DNA from: Pseudocercospora fijiensis CIRAD86
Lineage: Eukaryota; Ascomycota; Dothideomycetes; Mycosphaerellales; Mycosphaerellaceae
Assembly: GCF_000340215.1 (NCBI RefSeq)
Contig: NW_006921535.1
Span: forward strand, 773,242-837,241
Length of the DNA: 64,000 nucleotides
Direction: 5' to 3'
The notes below the pieces were generated by a model that was given only the letters and a program-made list of their open reading frames with translations, did no database searches and was not told the DNA's origin. Position numbers and translations under genes: made by a program. This document shows positions 32,416-44,800 of this stretch, piece after piece. Each line of letters opens with the position of its first letter. The first letter of the stretch is position 1.

Positions 32416-33165
32416 GACCGATGTTTTGTAGTATCAAAGTCATCAAAAGTTGCTTGATGAGCTGCATTACAATTTCGGTCACGCTCCATAAGTCAAGCCT
32501 GTGAAGCTCGCTGCAGAAGCTAGTGATGGGGTCCACCAACCTGTGGATGGTGTACACGCTCTGTAATACACTATGTATACGACCCTTTTAGGCGAGCTCG
32601 TTGTGTATATACAAGGCGGAGTTATCGGATACGCTGATATCCCGCCTACAACCCGCCAAGCTGCTTAATATTGCTCGGATATCCTGGTATTCGGGTATAC
32701 CCGATGTGTATCCATGGGTGTACACCAGTATAATATACGATGTACACAACCTCCATTTCTCAGGGGCTGTAAACCCACAACACTAGCAGAAGCACAGCTT
32801 GTCGAGTCGTGTGGTACGAAATCTCACGCCACCTAGTAAGACGTACGGCTACGCGCTTTTGTTGACAGCGGCCGTGTGCAGGTGAAGTGCGACTGCAGAC
32901 TGCTGTTTGTGCGAGGAAACACAAGCCTGCATCCCTTGTAACACGGCAGATTTTGACAGCTGCAAGTCGCCAACGGGCCGCGTAACCGTACCGCGGAAGC
33001 AAGGCCACAATTTATTCTGTGATGCGCACAGGCAAGGTCGGACTTTTCGTACGCCTCGCTTATTTGCATGCAAGTGCCGTTCAACATACAGGTTTCTGCT
33101 GGTCGTACTTCTGTAAATCCAGAAGACCCTTAATGGCGAAGAATGACTGTGACTAATAGTGTGCC
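32416..33165. other. Intergenic, partly TpA-rich
   Basis: No gene is recognised. Around 32540-32760 there are several GTGTACAC/GTATAC palindromic words and mild TpA enrichment, suggesting an old degenerate insertion. Confidence 0.35.
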
Positions 33166-34323
33166 TCAGACCAGGAATGTCCAGAAGCTCGGATAGACGA
33201 ATTCATCCTCGAAGATGCGCTGAACTTGCTCGAGAATGAATTTTTCGATCTTGCCGACATTTTTGAGGACTTGTTTTCCACTCTCGGTTTCGCCCATCTC
33301 GCTTTCAATCTTGATGGCTTCTAGCAGAGCCCCGACCTTGCCTGAATGCATATCGTGACTCGACTCATGTTCCGTCTTGGCATCCAGTGGATCGAGAATC
33401 GGTTCGCCACCAACAAGTGCCTCAGCGTCTTCCGGACCTAGAAAGCAAAGATTCGCACGTTTCTTGATGCAGGCCAGGATCCCGACGCCGTTGAACGTGA
33501 GCCCAGTGATCTTCAATTTCAGAGGAATTCCAACAAAGCTGGGCATGGGATAGTCCAGAAATACGTCGGCTGTAAGAGAGAGCTTGACATCACCTGCATA
33601 TGTTGCATGGAAAACAACTTGTAGATCATCTGGACTTCTCTCTGGGTGATCATGTTGCAAAGAATTGGAAGGCATGTCAAGATCATCAGCAACAGCTGAG
33701 CCTGGTCGTTGACTAAAGTATGCATGGTCTTGCGAGGATACTGGAGTGGCTGTGGAGGATGGCGAGACGGAGCTGGGCGAATCTGCATGGTGATGCGCGC
33801 CGTGGGGAGGCATTTGACCGTGTTGGAAGTGAGCGCCGGCGACGGCAGCCAAAGGAGTGTGCGTACCGGGCAAGCCAGCTGACAATGGCAGGTGAAAATA
33901 GCCTAGATTGGATGTATGCCCCAGAATGCCTGGCGTCGTACCTTGTGTGAGATTGTGCGTGCCCGATGGATGCAGGATATTCAGCTGCGACCGACGACGC
34001 GAGCCATCTGCGTCGCTGGGGTGCCGCGTGCTTGTAGGATGATGTTCTGGAACGCTGTCTGCAGTAGTGGCAGCATCTACAGGGTCGTCTACAGAATCTT
34101 CTCCCTCGCTCTCGTAAAAGTCGGGCAAGGGATCGCCAATATCCTTGAGAGTGATTTCAGGAGCTATTTTGCCGAATTCAAAGGCGTGCACCGAGACCGA
34201 TCTGATCAAATTGGGCAGTGAGATGGATTGAAAACGCTCGTGGACGAATTGTCGTATGGTCTCGGCCAGGGCAGCGCCGTCGTCGCCTCCAGTGAGCGCT
34301 TCCCAGTTGACGTCTACCGACAT
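33166..34323 (-). CDS. MDM12: ERMES complex subunit Mdm12
   Basis: 385 aa from ATG at 34321-34323. The N-terminus MSVDVNWEALTGGDDGAALA, then IRQFVHERFQSISLPNLIRS, VHAFEFGKIAPEITLKDIGD and PLPDFYE, is the Mdm12 signature. The SMP lipid-binding domain continues after a Ser/His-rich insert (about residues 80-210) with LQVVFHATYAGDVKLSLTAD, PSFVGIPLKLKITGLTFNGV and AILEQVQRIFEDEFVYPSFW-like text. Mdm12 joins Mmm1, Mdm10 and Mdm34 to tether ER and mitochondria and move phospholipids. A longer in-frame ATG exists at 34497, but the family's conserved start is the internal one. Length fits fungal orthologues. Confidence 0.93.
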   Translation of the reverse strand: MSVDVNWEALTGGDDGAALAETIRQFVHERFQSISLPNLIRSVSVHAFEFGKIAPEITLKDIGDPLPDFYESEGEDSVDDPVDAATTADSVPEHHPTSTRHPSDADGSRRRSQLNILHPSGTHNLTQGTTPGILGHTSNLGYFHLPLSAGLPGTHTPLAAVAGAHFQHGQMPPHGAHHHADSPSSVSPSSTATPVSSQDHAYFSQRPGSAVADDLDMPSNSLQHDHPERSPDDLQVVFHATYAGDVKLSLTADVFLDYPMPSFVGIPLKLKITGLTFNGVGILACIKKRANLCFLGPEDAEALVGGEPILDPLDAKTEHESSHDMHSGKVGALLEAIKIESEMGETESGKQVLKNVGKIEKFILEQVQRIFEDEFVYPSFWTFLV

Positions 34324-37300
34324 CTGATCCGAATTTGGAAGCTCGTAGGATGTTGATGATCCGCCGTCCGATGCGATCCGCGATATGTCGTCGTTCTTGT
34401 TCGTGACGACAGGGAAGAAGCAGCTGACGATGAGTGAATGCCAAGCATCAGAGCGGGTCCCGCGGCGCGGCGCCTTGACAAACGAAACCTTACTCATCCC
34501 GTGCTGTCTTTACAATTTCTCCGCAGCGTTGACTTCTGATGCTATGACTCGGTTATAACACGGGGCCGTTTGACGTCGGAAATAGCACCAGGGCTGGTCA
34601 ACTTTGCTATACCACCACGACACTCAATACTGGCTGTCCAGGGCGCATAGACAAGGACACGAATCCGTCGGAGCTATCGAGCAGCATCGGCGTGAACTGC
34701 GACGATTGGCCAGGGCCCAGTGCTCACCGCAGACAGACCGTTTACCGCCTGCTGACTACTACTGCCTACTGACTACTCTAATCTGACGGCACCATGGGAG
34801 GCCCTGCTGCCGCTCCAGGAAGTCCTGAGCCAAATGCCCCACGTCTCTTGTTCATGAGTTCAAGAGTCGCTGACAAACAACCCGACCAGGATTGTGACGT
34901 GCAGAACCTTGACGACTTCCTGCCGCGGGCGAATCATGTGCAGCAAACGGGATCGCACGACGGCTGCCCGCATCGCACATCCGTTGGCCGCATGAGCCTG
35001 TCTGTGAATGCGCATGCCCGACGCACTCGTCAACATACGATTTCTCACATTCCGTTACTGGCCTCGGAGGCACTGCCGCGTGCAAGCTGGCGCAAAGCCA
35101 ACATTTTCACGCAAGTGAAGTGGTCCTGTGATACTAGCCGGCACGTCCGGCACTCATGGATTCATCATCCCAGACAGAGACCGCTACACAGCTCCGCAGT
35201 GGCTCTGTACGACATCGTACGACTCCGGTATTACCAAAACATCGCTTGCGCCACGACAGTCCGTAGTATCAATAGCATTCGGTCGTTACCAGCTGTCGTT
35301 CAGTCGTGATAGTGTACAGCGTGATATGATCGCGTTATGATATGCCGCCCCGTATCAAGGGAGTCGTGAGACGGCGTCATTCTTCCCAACCGCAGCGCCA
35401 GGTCCCCTGCCGTTCAGATCGTTGCGCAGAAGGTACCGCATCTCCCTGCCACAAGCGACAAAACCCCAAGACATCGACAATGCGCTGTCCTGTCCTGTCC
35501 TGTCCTGTCGGAAGCCAGTATAACGAATGAACGGGAGACCTGATCTAGTAAGCCAACATGAACGCACGCATATGCCCCCCGCCTTTCCAATGCCCACTTA
35601 CGTGTTAACCACCAGAACACTTGGTGCATTTCGAATGATGTACAACGGTTCTCGGACTGAGCACGCCGCAGGGCCCCCTTCTCGAGGCCGCGCAAGGAAT
35701 CCTCTCGACAGTCTTGTGCTTGCAAACTGTGTACTCGTGGGTGACTTGAGTACACATGGTGGTGCGTGGGAATCGAGACGGCCTGAAAATGGCGCCAGAC
35801 GTTAGCAAAAGGCCGAGTCGACGAGGACGCTGATGGTCTGGAAACAGCGTACAGTACCGTGCAATCGGCGAGGGCGGCGGTCCGTGAACTCGTCGAGAAA
35901 GGTGAGTGATGATGGAGTGCACCTGCTCAGCGGTCGATATATATATTTCGAATCGTCGAGTAAAGCCTGAGGTCAAGGCCAGGGAGATGGGTAATGCTTT
36001 ATACTGAGTCGGGGCGCAAACAAATTCCATCACCACACCATCTGTAGTACGACGAGCTCTGCTGGGTTATGGGATGGGGATGCTTTCATGGCAGATAACC
36101 GCCGCAGTCCGCTGGTATGCTGAGCGAAGCAAGGAGCAGGTGTCAAGCTGCCACGCGGTGCAGGCATGTCCATTCTGCAGTGATCCATCTTGTGTCTTTT
36201 CAACGCTCTCTCTTTGCATCCACGGGCATCTGGCTACGAGCGAAAGCCACTCTGCGGGCCCGCATCCCCGGCGACGCTATCTGCGTCCCACGTTGAGGCC
36301 CAGGGCTAATGCCGGTCGAGTTGTGGTCGCCGTCGCCGTAGCGGTCGCAGTACCACAGGGCCCATCCTGGCGAGTGCAGTGAAGCTTGATCGAGGCCCCT
36401 CATCCAACGAACGATGGAGCCTGCGCGGAGTTCATGTGATTGCAGGCCTCCCAGGGCCAATGCGTGGCCTGCAGCGCCACAATGGCGATTGGGCAGGGCA
36501 GTTGATACATGTGTACACATACGTACTGATGAAAGGCAAGACGAAAGAGCGCCATCCCAGCCGACGACGACGCAGCCCGCTGCCTGAGGTTGTGGTCTCA
36601 TCAACGCCGCTGGCCGTCTGGCAGCACTGGACGCTGGGAGGCAGAGTAGAGTCGGGTGCGAAGTGGCTCGCCAAGCGGCAGCGGCAGGCCGACGCACTGG
36701 CAGCGATTTCGATGCGTTTGTTTTTCTCAAGGTTTGCCCATTTCCACTGCCGGCCTTGCCTTCATGCCACCGATGCCCTTTCACACTCGACCACTCCGCC
36801 CCTTACTGTTGACACGAAGCTCAGGATTGCGGGTCTAGACGGCAACTCGCTGGCTGGCAGAGCGCTTCGAGAGCGAACGCACACACCGCCGCCAACGCCA
36901 ACGCCAACACCCGCGCGCTCGGCTATGCGGTGCGCCGGCAATGAACTTGACAGCATGGGCGCACCGCATTCCATCCAGATGACGCACCGCAAGGCTGAGT
37001 GTAGCCTCAGAGCCAGCATGAATATTCTCCGCACCACACAAGCCGCGCCAGGACAAACAGAGGCAGAATCATGATATCTCAACCACCGCACAACCGCACA
37101 ATGCTGCTGCAGCTTTCCGCTCTCGCTTCCATGCTGCTTGCGACACACCTCAAAGACAATGCTTCCGCCATAGGCTCCGGCCTCCGTCCAAGCCAAGCGC
37201 AGCAACGCAAAGTCTCTTCCGAACGCTGCCAATATGACTAAGAACAAGCCTCATCAGAACTCTCTCTTCGCCACTCCCGCGCAGATCAGAAGTCGGCACG

Positions 37301-38302
37301 TCTGCATGAATGAATCGGGCCCGACACACGCTTGAAAGCATCACCTGGATTCGGCGTGCGCCTGAATGACTTCCGAGACACCATGGACGGGGTTCTTCGT
37401 GGAGCGCAGCACCATGACCACACCGCTTTCACCGACGCCCTGCGATGCCAAGACTTTTTCGAGGAAAGAACGCGCAAGTATCTTTCCCAAGTCTCTTCCT
37501 CCCTTGACGATCGACACAAACGCCAATTCTGCCTAGGTACTCTTCGATTATTCTTCTCATTGCACCATTAACTACGCACACGACAGTTCAATCTTAGCTG
37601 TCACTCCAGTCCAGTGCGGCGCCCACTAATACACAGTCATATCGCCAGAAATGCCGATCTCGAATTCAAAGTGTCCGCAACTCTGCGTGGAGTCTGCCGA
37701 CACACATCACGTTGTCATAACTGTGACGACTGTCGGGTTGCGAATTGCCCAGACTGCGCGTGTGCGCGTCATCCTCTACATCCAGAAAAGACGTCACGCT
37801 CCTGTGTCTATTCTACTATCACGAAAGCTGTAGCGACATCCCAGAATCGACATGGGTTCTCCGCAAAATCAGCCAGCTGGCTGTATGCCGAGGACAAGCG
37901 CGCTAGCCGGTCGAATCGCAGCACTGCATTGGCCACGATGTTTTTATTCCCGCTACTGCCTCCGAATGCTTTTCGTTCAAGCTCGCCTGGACAGACGGAT
38001 GGCTTTCGAATGGAGGTCGACTTTATCGTCTCATAGGCCTGCGATCGTGACTATAGGCCACTATCGCCAGACTACGATCGACAGCGAGTCGCTCGCTACC
38101 TTTCACTTGCGTGCTGGATCATTCATCGAATACAGCATCACGATAGCTGTATAAAGAATGCCTAGGTAGGTGCCCTAGTCCTCTGTCTTTAGGTCAACTT
38201 CCAGTCCGAAACAAAAGTCCAGAAAAGCTATCAACATCGCGCCAAGCCTTCTCCTTCAACCGCCACCATCCACTTGAGCAACTCAGACACAAGCTAGCTA
38301 CA
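34324..38302. other. 4-kb gene-poor region
   Basis: Many short overlapping frames on both strands, none with recognisable domain, intron structure or conserved start. Simple repeats occur: (TGTCC)n at about 35486-35508 and CCAACG units at about 36892-36911. Composition is normal (no RIP). It may contain long UTRs, non-coding RNA or genes I cannot recognise. Confidence 0.4.
35485..35509. repeat. (CTGTC)n pentanucleotide repeat
   Basis: About five uninterrupted CTGTC units in the gene-poor region. Confidence 0.85.
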
Positions 38303-38524
38303 ATGTCTGCACCAAGAAGAGAGTCCAGATACCTCAGCCTGGGTCCCGTCACCGGCCCTCTCTGGGCAGAGCCAGCATCTCCAACATCCTCCTCCTCGCA
38401 AAGATCTCCATCACCACCAGAGACCATCGAAGCAGTCAACAAGTCAACACGATCAGGCAGCCAATCCAGCACATCTAGCGAAAGACTAAAATTTCTTTCC
38501 AACGTCGACAAGCCGCAAGAGTAG
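38303..38524 (+). CDS. Small Ser/Pro-rich conserved fungal protein
   Basis: 73 aa: MSAPRRESRYLSLGPVTGPL, then a Ser/Thr/Pro-rich low-complexity stretch, ending LKFLSNVDKPQE. Small proteins of this layout (basic N-terminus with a LGPV motif, Ser-rich middle, short hydrophobic tail) are common in Pezizomycotina, function unknown. The A-rich context (CTACAATGTC) suits a fungal start. I cannot name a family. Confidence 0.5.
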   Translation: MSAPRRESRYLSLGPVTGPLWAEPASPTSSSSQRSPSPPETIEAVNKSTRSGSQSSTSSERLKFLSNVDKPQE

Positions 38525-39655
38525 TAGTTAAAAGAATCTCTACACATCTCACTTGACGGGCCAAGCCACCCAAACCTTGTCTATTCATCAGCCGGAATGG
38601 CAATCGCAAGCGTCCACGAGGGTTTTCTATGGGATAGTGTTTCATGTCGTTGGGGAAGGTTGCGCAGGGGAAGCTGCATAGTCAGGGCCAGAACGGTCTT
38701 TGCGTTTCAATTTTGTTTTTTGTGTATGAGCGCTGCGAGTCGCGGAGGATGATAAAAGCAAAGCATTGTACTGTATGTATGTACCTTGTATGGTAGTCTG
38801 ACATCTTACCTATTTGGTCGAATGCATATGTCGTGCCCCGTTTCGAGGCAATGACGAAGGAAACTTTTCTTTACAACAGCAATGTCGTGTCGTGTCGTTA
38901 AGTGCTACCCGTTTCGGTACAGGGTGTCATATGCATTTGCCAAGCCGCTCAGTAGTGCTTCCTTCCCGCCTACTCGTTTTTAAGGCTCCGTAGATCCGCT
39001 ATGATCTTCTCGCAGGTCCGTCTACAATGTCGTGTCGTGTTTCTTCAGCTGAAGCTTTGAGCCCCACCCGTTTCAGTGGTGTCGTATAAAACCTAGTCGT
39101 GAAGAACGATCTGCAACGAGAAAGGTTAGGTGGGAAGCAGGGTTTAGAAGTTCATGTGCATTGTGCATTCGTAGCATATTCCCTGTAGGATCTGATCAGT
39201 ATGCCAACATCTGTTATGTTAGAGACCTTTGAAATAACGCTCGAAATTCCCATGGTGCGATACCACCTAAAAGAAAGTTCAAGTTGATAGATTCTTGGAA
39301 TAACGTTGGTTGCACTTCGGCAGCGGTGTCAACAACGATGCCGTTGTAGGCAGTTTTATCGTCACAATCGGCGATGATGATCGCCTCGATGGTGGGCGTT
39401 CTCCAGGAGACTCGGTTGGGTCAAGGCCCTTGGCGTTCTTGCCGTGGTTCGGTCGGCCTTGCTTTTGCTGGGATCTTTGCACCAACGAGACTCGAGTTCG
39501 GCCGCTTGCTTTGCGAGATCCAGATCAATGTCAGCGAGCCGCTGAGACATGCGTTCGTACATGACCGGATCTTCGCAGTGATCAGGTTCGAAGGATAGAG
39601 CAAATGCGACGTACTGCTTCTCAGGCTCGAATAGCGAGTTGTAGAAGAGCTGAGC
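38525..39655. other. Intergenic region with related TGTCGTGTCGTGT segments
   Basis: CAATGTCGTGTCGTGT occurs at about 38880 and 39027, each followed some 20-40 bp later by CCCGTTTCGGTAC- or CCCGTTTCAGTGG-like text. A related CATATGTCGTGCCCCGTTTC lies near 38825. This is a weak local repeat. No gene is supported. Confidence 0.4.
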
Positions 39656-40431
39656 TTATTTGAAGTGCCCAGCGAACTTCTTGGACCTCAAGCGGTTTTC
39701 ATTCCATTGTCCTTTAGAGGAAAATCGATAAAGGACTCCTTTGGCTTCGCTGATGGTGCGACGCTGAATCTGTTGGGCCATCAGTTGACGGTGCCTTCTG
39801 GTGGTTGTGTGCCGCTGCTGCCGCACTTGACCATCCTTGTTGACGTTGTTGTTGCTCATTTTATTACTGGACACACTGGGCGACTGATCGGCAGTTCCTG
39901 GGAGTTGATGCCAAGACGAGACAGCTGCGTGTCTTGGGGGCTGAAGTATCGTCTGGAATGCCGATGCCTGGCACAAGGTGCCCTGTCCCGTTTGGGGAAA
40001 GTCCTCGTCGGGTTTATGATTGAGCTCAAGCTTGCCCACGTAGGCTACTGAACTGGCACGAAGTCTTCGGGCCAGACTTTAGTAGCAACTGTAGCATCGA
40101 GGATGCCAAATTCAAATTTGTCCTGTTCGGCTTCAACTGTCAGGTATGATTTGAACACTGAAGTCGCCCTTGGTGTATTACACGCTCCGCTCGGGACCGC
40201 TTCCCATAAGTCGGCTCGGTGAAAATCTGGGTTCTGCCCTGCCAGCTTCAGAGCTTCATCCCAGACAAGGCAGCAAGGCTGTGAAAACCAAGAGGTGGTG
40301 TGCAGTGCCCCTTGATGACAAAGAAAAGCTTCTGGATTTCTCTGGTTGATAATTGATTGATAAAGTGAAAGCATTGACTCCAAAGTTTGTTCCCGTAGAA
40401 CTTCATTGCGCGTTTGGTAACTTGAGAGCAT
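39656..40431 (-). other. Possible unrecognised minus-strand gene
   Basis: Two adjacent open frames (40431-40045, 128 aa; 40039-39656, 127 aa) have protein-like composition, for example SMLSLYQSIINQRNPEAFLC and WPEDFVPVQ. An upstream GTGAGT..CTGACAG intron-like segment lies near 40520-40475. I could not build a single model with a convincing start, and no domain is recognised. It may be a decayed or multi-exon gene. Confidence 0.25.
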
Positions 40432-41146
40432 CTTGGATGAAGAAGACTGGAAATTCCGGAATGTGTGCCCCTGTCAGTCGCTGTTTGGTTAAGCATGGGC
40501 AATTGTCAGACTCACGTTGTTGCCCACAACGTCCCAATTGCCCTCTGGGTGTGATGCTCGATGTTGAAGCCAGCCATGCCATCACGGAAAGTGCCGCGGC
40601 TGCCCAATGCCCAACACGGTGAAGAACCGAACGAAGACCGGCGTCGTGCGCGAAGTGTCTGTCATGTCTTCGCGGGGCAGGGCGATTCTGTCGAGGAGAC
40701 GCGAGCGCGGCGATGAGCTCTTCGCTGATCCAATAAGAATGGCTTGCTCTCTCGTGAAGAAGATTAGTCCCGTAGATGGAACAGCGAGGGAGAACTGGAG
40801 GGTTGGATCCTTGCTAGGCCGTGCCGCTCCGGCATTCCATCATTTCTTCTCGGAGCTGGCTCCGTCTCCTTTCGGCCTTTGTCCTTACTCGTTCGTCAAG
40901 TATACTGCGCGCAGTCGGCACCTGGATTCTCGTGCTGCCAACAGCATTGGAACAGCACTGACAGATCGGCCAAGACTAGCCGCCTTCACCTCACAACTGT
41001 AGTTCCGAAGTCCTGAGAGAGATGCGGTGCCCCGCAGCGTAGGTCATCTGCATTACGCTCTCTTTTGCTGCCTCCAAAGCCACCAGATATCATACCAGAC
41101 GCGAAACAAAGTCGATCACGCCCCACTTTACCAAAAGATAGGATCG
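40432..41146. other. Upstream region of NAS2
   Basis: Holds the putative NAS2 promoter. An open frame at 40607-41002 shows no domain and is treated as chance. Confidence 0.35.
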
Positions 41147-41949
41147 ATGGGGCTCAGAATGGACGATTTGCACGCGCCTACCGTGGCGTCTGGCCCGAGT
41201 TCGCACGCACTGTCAAATGGGACTGTCGAGAAGAAGTCGCTGCAAGAGCTTGTGGCTCAAAAGGACAACATCGAGGCTGAGTTATCAGCACTTGGCTCAG
41301 TTCTCGACTCGGTAAGGCAGACGATGACACAGGTCATGTGTGACGTTCTGACTGAAGTCCAGCATGGCGTCAATATGCAGACACCACTCACCGATCGCGG
41401 CGGCTTCCCTCGAGCAGACATCGACGTTGCGCAAATCCGGACGACAAGAGCACGAATTGTACGTTTGAAAAATGATCACAAGGCAGTCATGTCGAGACTG
41501 GAAGATGTTGTGCATGAACAATTTGCGGCTGGAAAAGCAGCCGAAGACCTTCCCTCGCTGCAGGCCAGAGGCCAGTCATCCTCAACAGGCAGCTCGCCAG
41601 CTCCAGTTGTCGAGCCTCCATTCGCGAAAGTGAATTCGGTTGTGCCAAACAGCCCGGCAGATCAAGCTGGTCTGAAGGTTGGGGATCGCATTACGAAGTT
41701 TGGTACAGCAAGCTGGACAAACCACGAGAGACTTACGAAGGTTGCAGAGGTCGTGCAGCAAAATGAGAATGTACGTAATGAAGGGCTGCCATCTCCGTCG
41801 TTGCTGACTCTGCTCAACAGCGACCCATCCTGGTCAAGATTTCACGAGACGGCGGGGGAGCCTCATCGCTTGGACAAGAATTACGCCTTACTCCGCGACG
41901 CAATTGGGGCGGTCGTGGTCTTCTCGGCTGTCATCTCGTCCCTCTGTAG
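41147..41949 (+). CDS. NAS2: Proteasome base assembly chaperone Nas2 (PSMD9/p27)
   Basis: Exon 1 41147-41770, intron 41771-41820 (50 nt, GTACGT..CAACAG), exon 2 41821-41949; 250 aa. The N-terminal helical part has KKSLQELVAQKDNIEAELSA and LTDRGGFPRADIDVAQIRTT, then RARIVRLKNDHKAVM. The PDZ domain follows: PFAKVNSVVPNSPADQAGLK, then VGDRITKFG. Exon 2 gives RPILVKISRDGG and ends LTPRRNWGGRGLLGCHLVPL, exactly the Nas2 C-terminus; reading through the intron would lose it. Nas2 binds Rpt5 and guides assembly of the 19S regulatory particle base. An in-frame ATG at 41027 exists, but 41147 gives the usual length. Confidence 0.95.
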
Positions 41950-43140
41950 AAGACCAAGAGCATTTGGCTCTCGACTGAAGGTGCCAAATGGCTTGCAGTG
42001 CACAATTCCCGGCCGACACGTGAGTTGGATGCAAAGGTTACTCTACTCCATCGCGTGTGAAGTGAAGCAGTGCAGTCCGGAGAAGAAACTCGCGTACTTC
42101 AGGCATAGGGACACGTGAAAACCACGCGAAGTACCAAACATCGGCATCAATACACGACCACGGTTGAGATACGTTTACGCGTCTCGTCTCGTACCAAACT
42201 TTGGCTTGGCAAATGATGCCGCGCAATGAGCAGGTGACGTCGAAATTGACGCGCGCTTTGACTTTCCCACCTTTCCTCTTGCACTAATGACCTTTCCTTT
42301 CTTCCACATCTTCCTTGCAAACAAATACAAGAACAAACAACTGCTTGCACGCTTCTAGCACCTATACGCGACACGTTCGCCTTTGCGGGATTTATGGGCG
42401 GACTCGGCCGGTTTCAGCGCGAAGCTGCAGTAGCTTTGCATGCATACCACGCCTATCCAGCACGCCATGCCAACCCGATTGGGCGACAGCTACCTTGAAA
42501 CACAGCTCCCCAGCCTCTTTGCAACCGCCCGCCAAACATCACGTCTATACCGTTCTACTTTCGCGATGTGGTCGTGTCTTCTGGTGTCGACGATCTCCTT
42601 GTCCTGCATGGAAACTCCAGCGTTTCTGTATCTCTCCGCCATTCGAGACTGCGTTGTGAGTCACTCTTCATGCAGCCAGCAAGTACAATGGACACACAAC
42701 ATGCATTTGCCGGTGAAGAGGTTGGCAGGTAGGACGTAGGTGAGAACTCTACCCGTTGCCATGCCTGGGTCATACACCGTTCATACCTTTCATTCTTCGC
42801 TGGACGAACTTACGATCGCGATCGCATTCTCATTTTGATCTTGGGCCACTGGATGACTCCATGAGCTACTACAGTCATAATGAATTGCAAGCAGGACAGA
42901 CGTTCACCACTTGTCCTGGCTAGCAAGCCGTCATCTTCCTTTTCCACCGTATCTTCGGCAGCATCGGCCACGTCAGCTGGGACCTCACGAAGTGGAGGCA
43001 GCAGGCTTTTATTTGGAGAGATCGATACCAGTAGTGATCGATGTACGCCTACACTCACACTCCCTGCTCATTGTTGCGATCCGACTCTAACGCAGGTACC
43101 ATGAACAGCTGTCGAAAGCTATGCATCAGTCTGCAGCTTT
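41950..43140. other. Intergenic region
   Basis: Short open frames only. A CTTTCGCGATGTGGTCGTGT-containing stretch (42400-42660) has coding-like texture but no recognisable domain. Presumed promoter of the following gene at the right end. Confidence 0.35.
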
Positions 43141-44544
43141 GTGCTTTGCGAAAGCAGCACGTTCCTCAAATTCTGGCTCGAAGACAGGTGCCGAGAGACC
43201 TTCCTTTCGATTCTGCCGAAGAAAGATCTGGCAAGTCTGCGACTGGCCTGTCATGACTTTTCCGTTCGAACAGCGCCGGCGCTGTTTTCCAACATGACAA
43301 TTACTTTCAAGACCAACACTTTCACCAAGCCTTCGAAATTGGTCGAGCTTGACAGACTCGGCTTCTACGTGAAAACATTACGATTCAATTTGCCACATAC
43401 ACCAGGGACGATTTTACCGCCTCTTATTGAGCCCGAGACTGGCGCCGAGCTCAGCTTCACATACACTCCCCAAGTGCAAGACTTCTCGAGCAGGAGGCCG
43501 AAATATGGAGACATTGGAACGACTGAGATACTTTCACGACAATACCCAGCACTGTTCCATGCGGCCACGAATGTTCCTGCCTTCGTTCGGGCATTCTCTT
43601 CCTTCGTCAATCTGGAGCATCTGATTGTCAACTGTCCAGGCTACGATGTCACGAACCGATACAGCCGGACCATTGTCGATTATGCCCTAATCTCGCTCCG
43701 TATCGCTGTCGAGAAGAACTCCTTGAATGCTCTGGACAGTCTGACTCTTGCACAAATCCACCCTGGAGGTCTGATTTACCTTTCACCTTTGCTGGGCTTC
43801 GGTGCATCGCCAAGGTCAGCAGCGCGTTGGTCTCGAATCAAGCATTTGAAAATCAATGCCATCCGCTTGCCAGCTGCGGAAGGAGCATCTCCAGAACCGA
43901 ACCAGTCCAAACTCCTCCAGACTTATCTACGTAATTTCCAGTCTAATCTAGAGAGCTTTCGTTTCCGTTGGATCGGACAAAAGGGACCGTTGCCAACAAA
44001 GCGACCAGTATCGAGGGCAGCCCCGGAGGGCCAACATCCTGCCCTCGCTCAACAAGATACGAGACCACGACCGCCACCAAGCTGTCGCAAGGCTGAGAAG
44101 CCGCTACACTTTCCCAGGCTGAAGAAGTTCAAGGTCGGAGGCATCGCTACTCCAGCCATCGACATCAGCACGTTCATCGCGGCTCACAAACCTACGATTG
44201 AAGAGCTTGATCTGGAAGACATAGAGCTCATTACGGGCACCTGGGATGATGCGCTCGCACCACTCCAGAGAAAGAGGAAGCCTAACCCTGCAAGGCGCGT
44301 TGAGGATGAAATTCCAATCATGCTATCGCCGACATTTGCCGCTTCACATGTTCCGGTGGCTATGGAACGTGTCGAGGCAGTGTCACATGATCTTGCACCG
44401 CACAGGAGTGTGCGAGTTTCAAAGTGGTTCGCGTCGAAAGGGAAGACGCCAACTGCCGCTAGGAAGTTGAGAGAAGGCCTTCAAGGGTGTGAAGAGCAGT
44501 TAAGGAAGGTCCTGAGAGGGAGTGCATTTCCAGCTTGGCGATGA
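43141..44544 (+). CDS. F-box-like protein
   Basis: 467 aa. Near the N-terminus FLSILPKKDLASLRLACHDF, followed by SVRTAPALFSNMTITF, matches the F-box pattern (Leu-Pro, then LxxLRLxC/S, then LF). A leucine-containing body follows (VELDRLGFYVKTLRFNLPHT; FVNLEHLIVNCPG; IEELDLEDIELITG), resembling degenerate LRR strands. F-box proteins connect SCF ubiquitin ligases to substrates, and fungi have many of unknown target. The exact start is uncertain: 43141 is the first ATG, and an upstream exon ending before GCTTTGTG or CACGTTCC is possible. A Lys/Arg-rich, probably disordered segment lies at residues 280-325. Confidence 0.7.
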   Translation: MLCESSTFLKFWLEDRCRETFLSILPKKDLASLRLACHDFSVRTAPALFSNMTITFKTNTFTKPSKLVELDRLGFYVKTLRFNLPHTPGTILPPLIEPETGAELSFTYTPQVQDFSSRRPKYGDIGTTEILSRQYPALFHAATNVPAFVRAFSSFVNLEHLIVNCPGYDVTNRYSRTIVDYALISLRIAVEKNSLNALDSLTLAQIHPGGLIYLSPLLGFGASPRSAARWSRIKHLKINAIRLPAAEGASPEPNQSKLLQTYLRNFQSNLESFRFRWIGQKGPLPTKRPVSRAAPEGQHPALAQQDTRPRPPPSCRKAEKPLHFPRLKKFKVGGIATPAIDISTFIAAHKPTIEELDLEDIELITGTWDDALAPLQRKRKPNPARRVEDEIPIMLSPTFAASHVPVAMERVEAVSHDLAPHRSVRVSKWFASKGKTPTAARKLREGLQGCEEQLRKVLRGSAFPAWR

Positions 44545-44800
44545 GACATGCTTATCGACGACCTTACGATGTCTGTTCATTACTTGGTGTAGGCTCTACA
44601 TACGAGATCTTGCATGGAATTAGTTTACGGCCATGAATGATGATGAATGATCAAACTTGAGAGTCCGATATCGCATCTGGACCCTCAAATCAAACCCATG
44701 TTGCCCGAAAAGGCAAGTCTCCCCGCATTGACTTCGACGTCCATGATGAGGAATGATGACTTCTCATGTCAAGATTGCGTGAAAGCATTGAGCTACTAAC

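Noticed and set aside
36200..37247. Overlapping frames of 160-230 aa on both strands
   Set aside because: High GC and low-complexity residues (Arg/Pro/Thr/His) on both strands, with no intron signals or recognised motifs.
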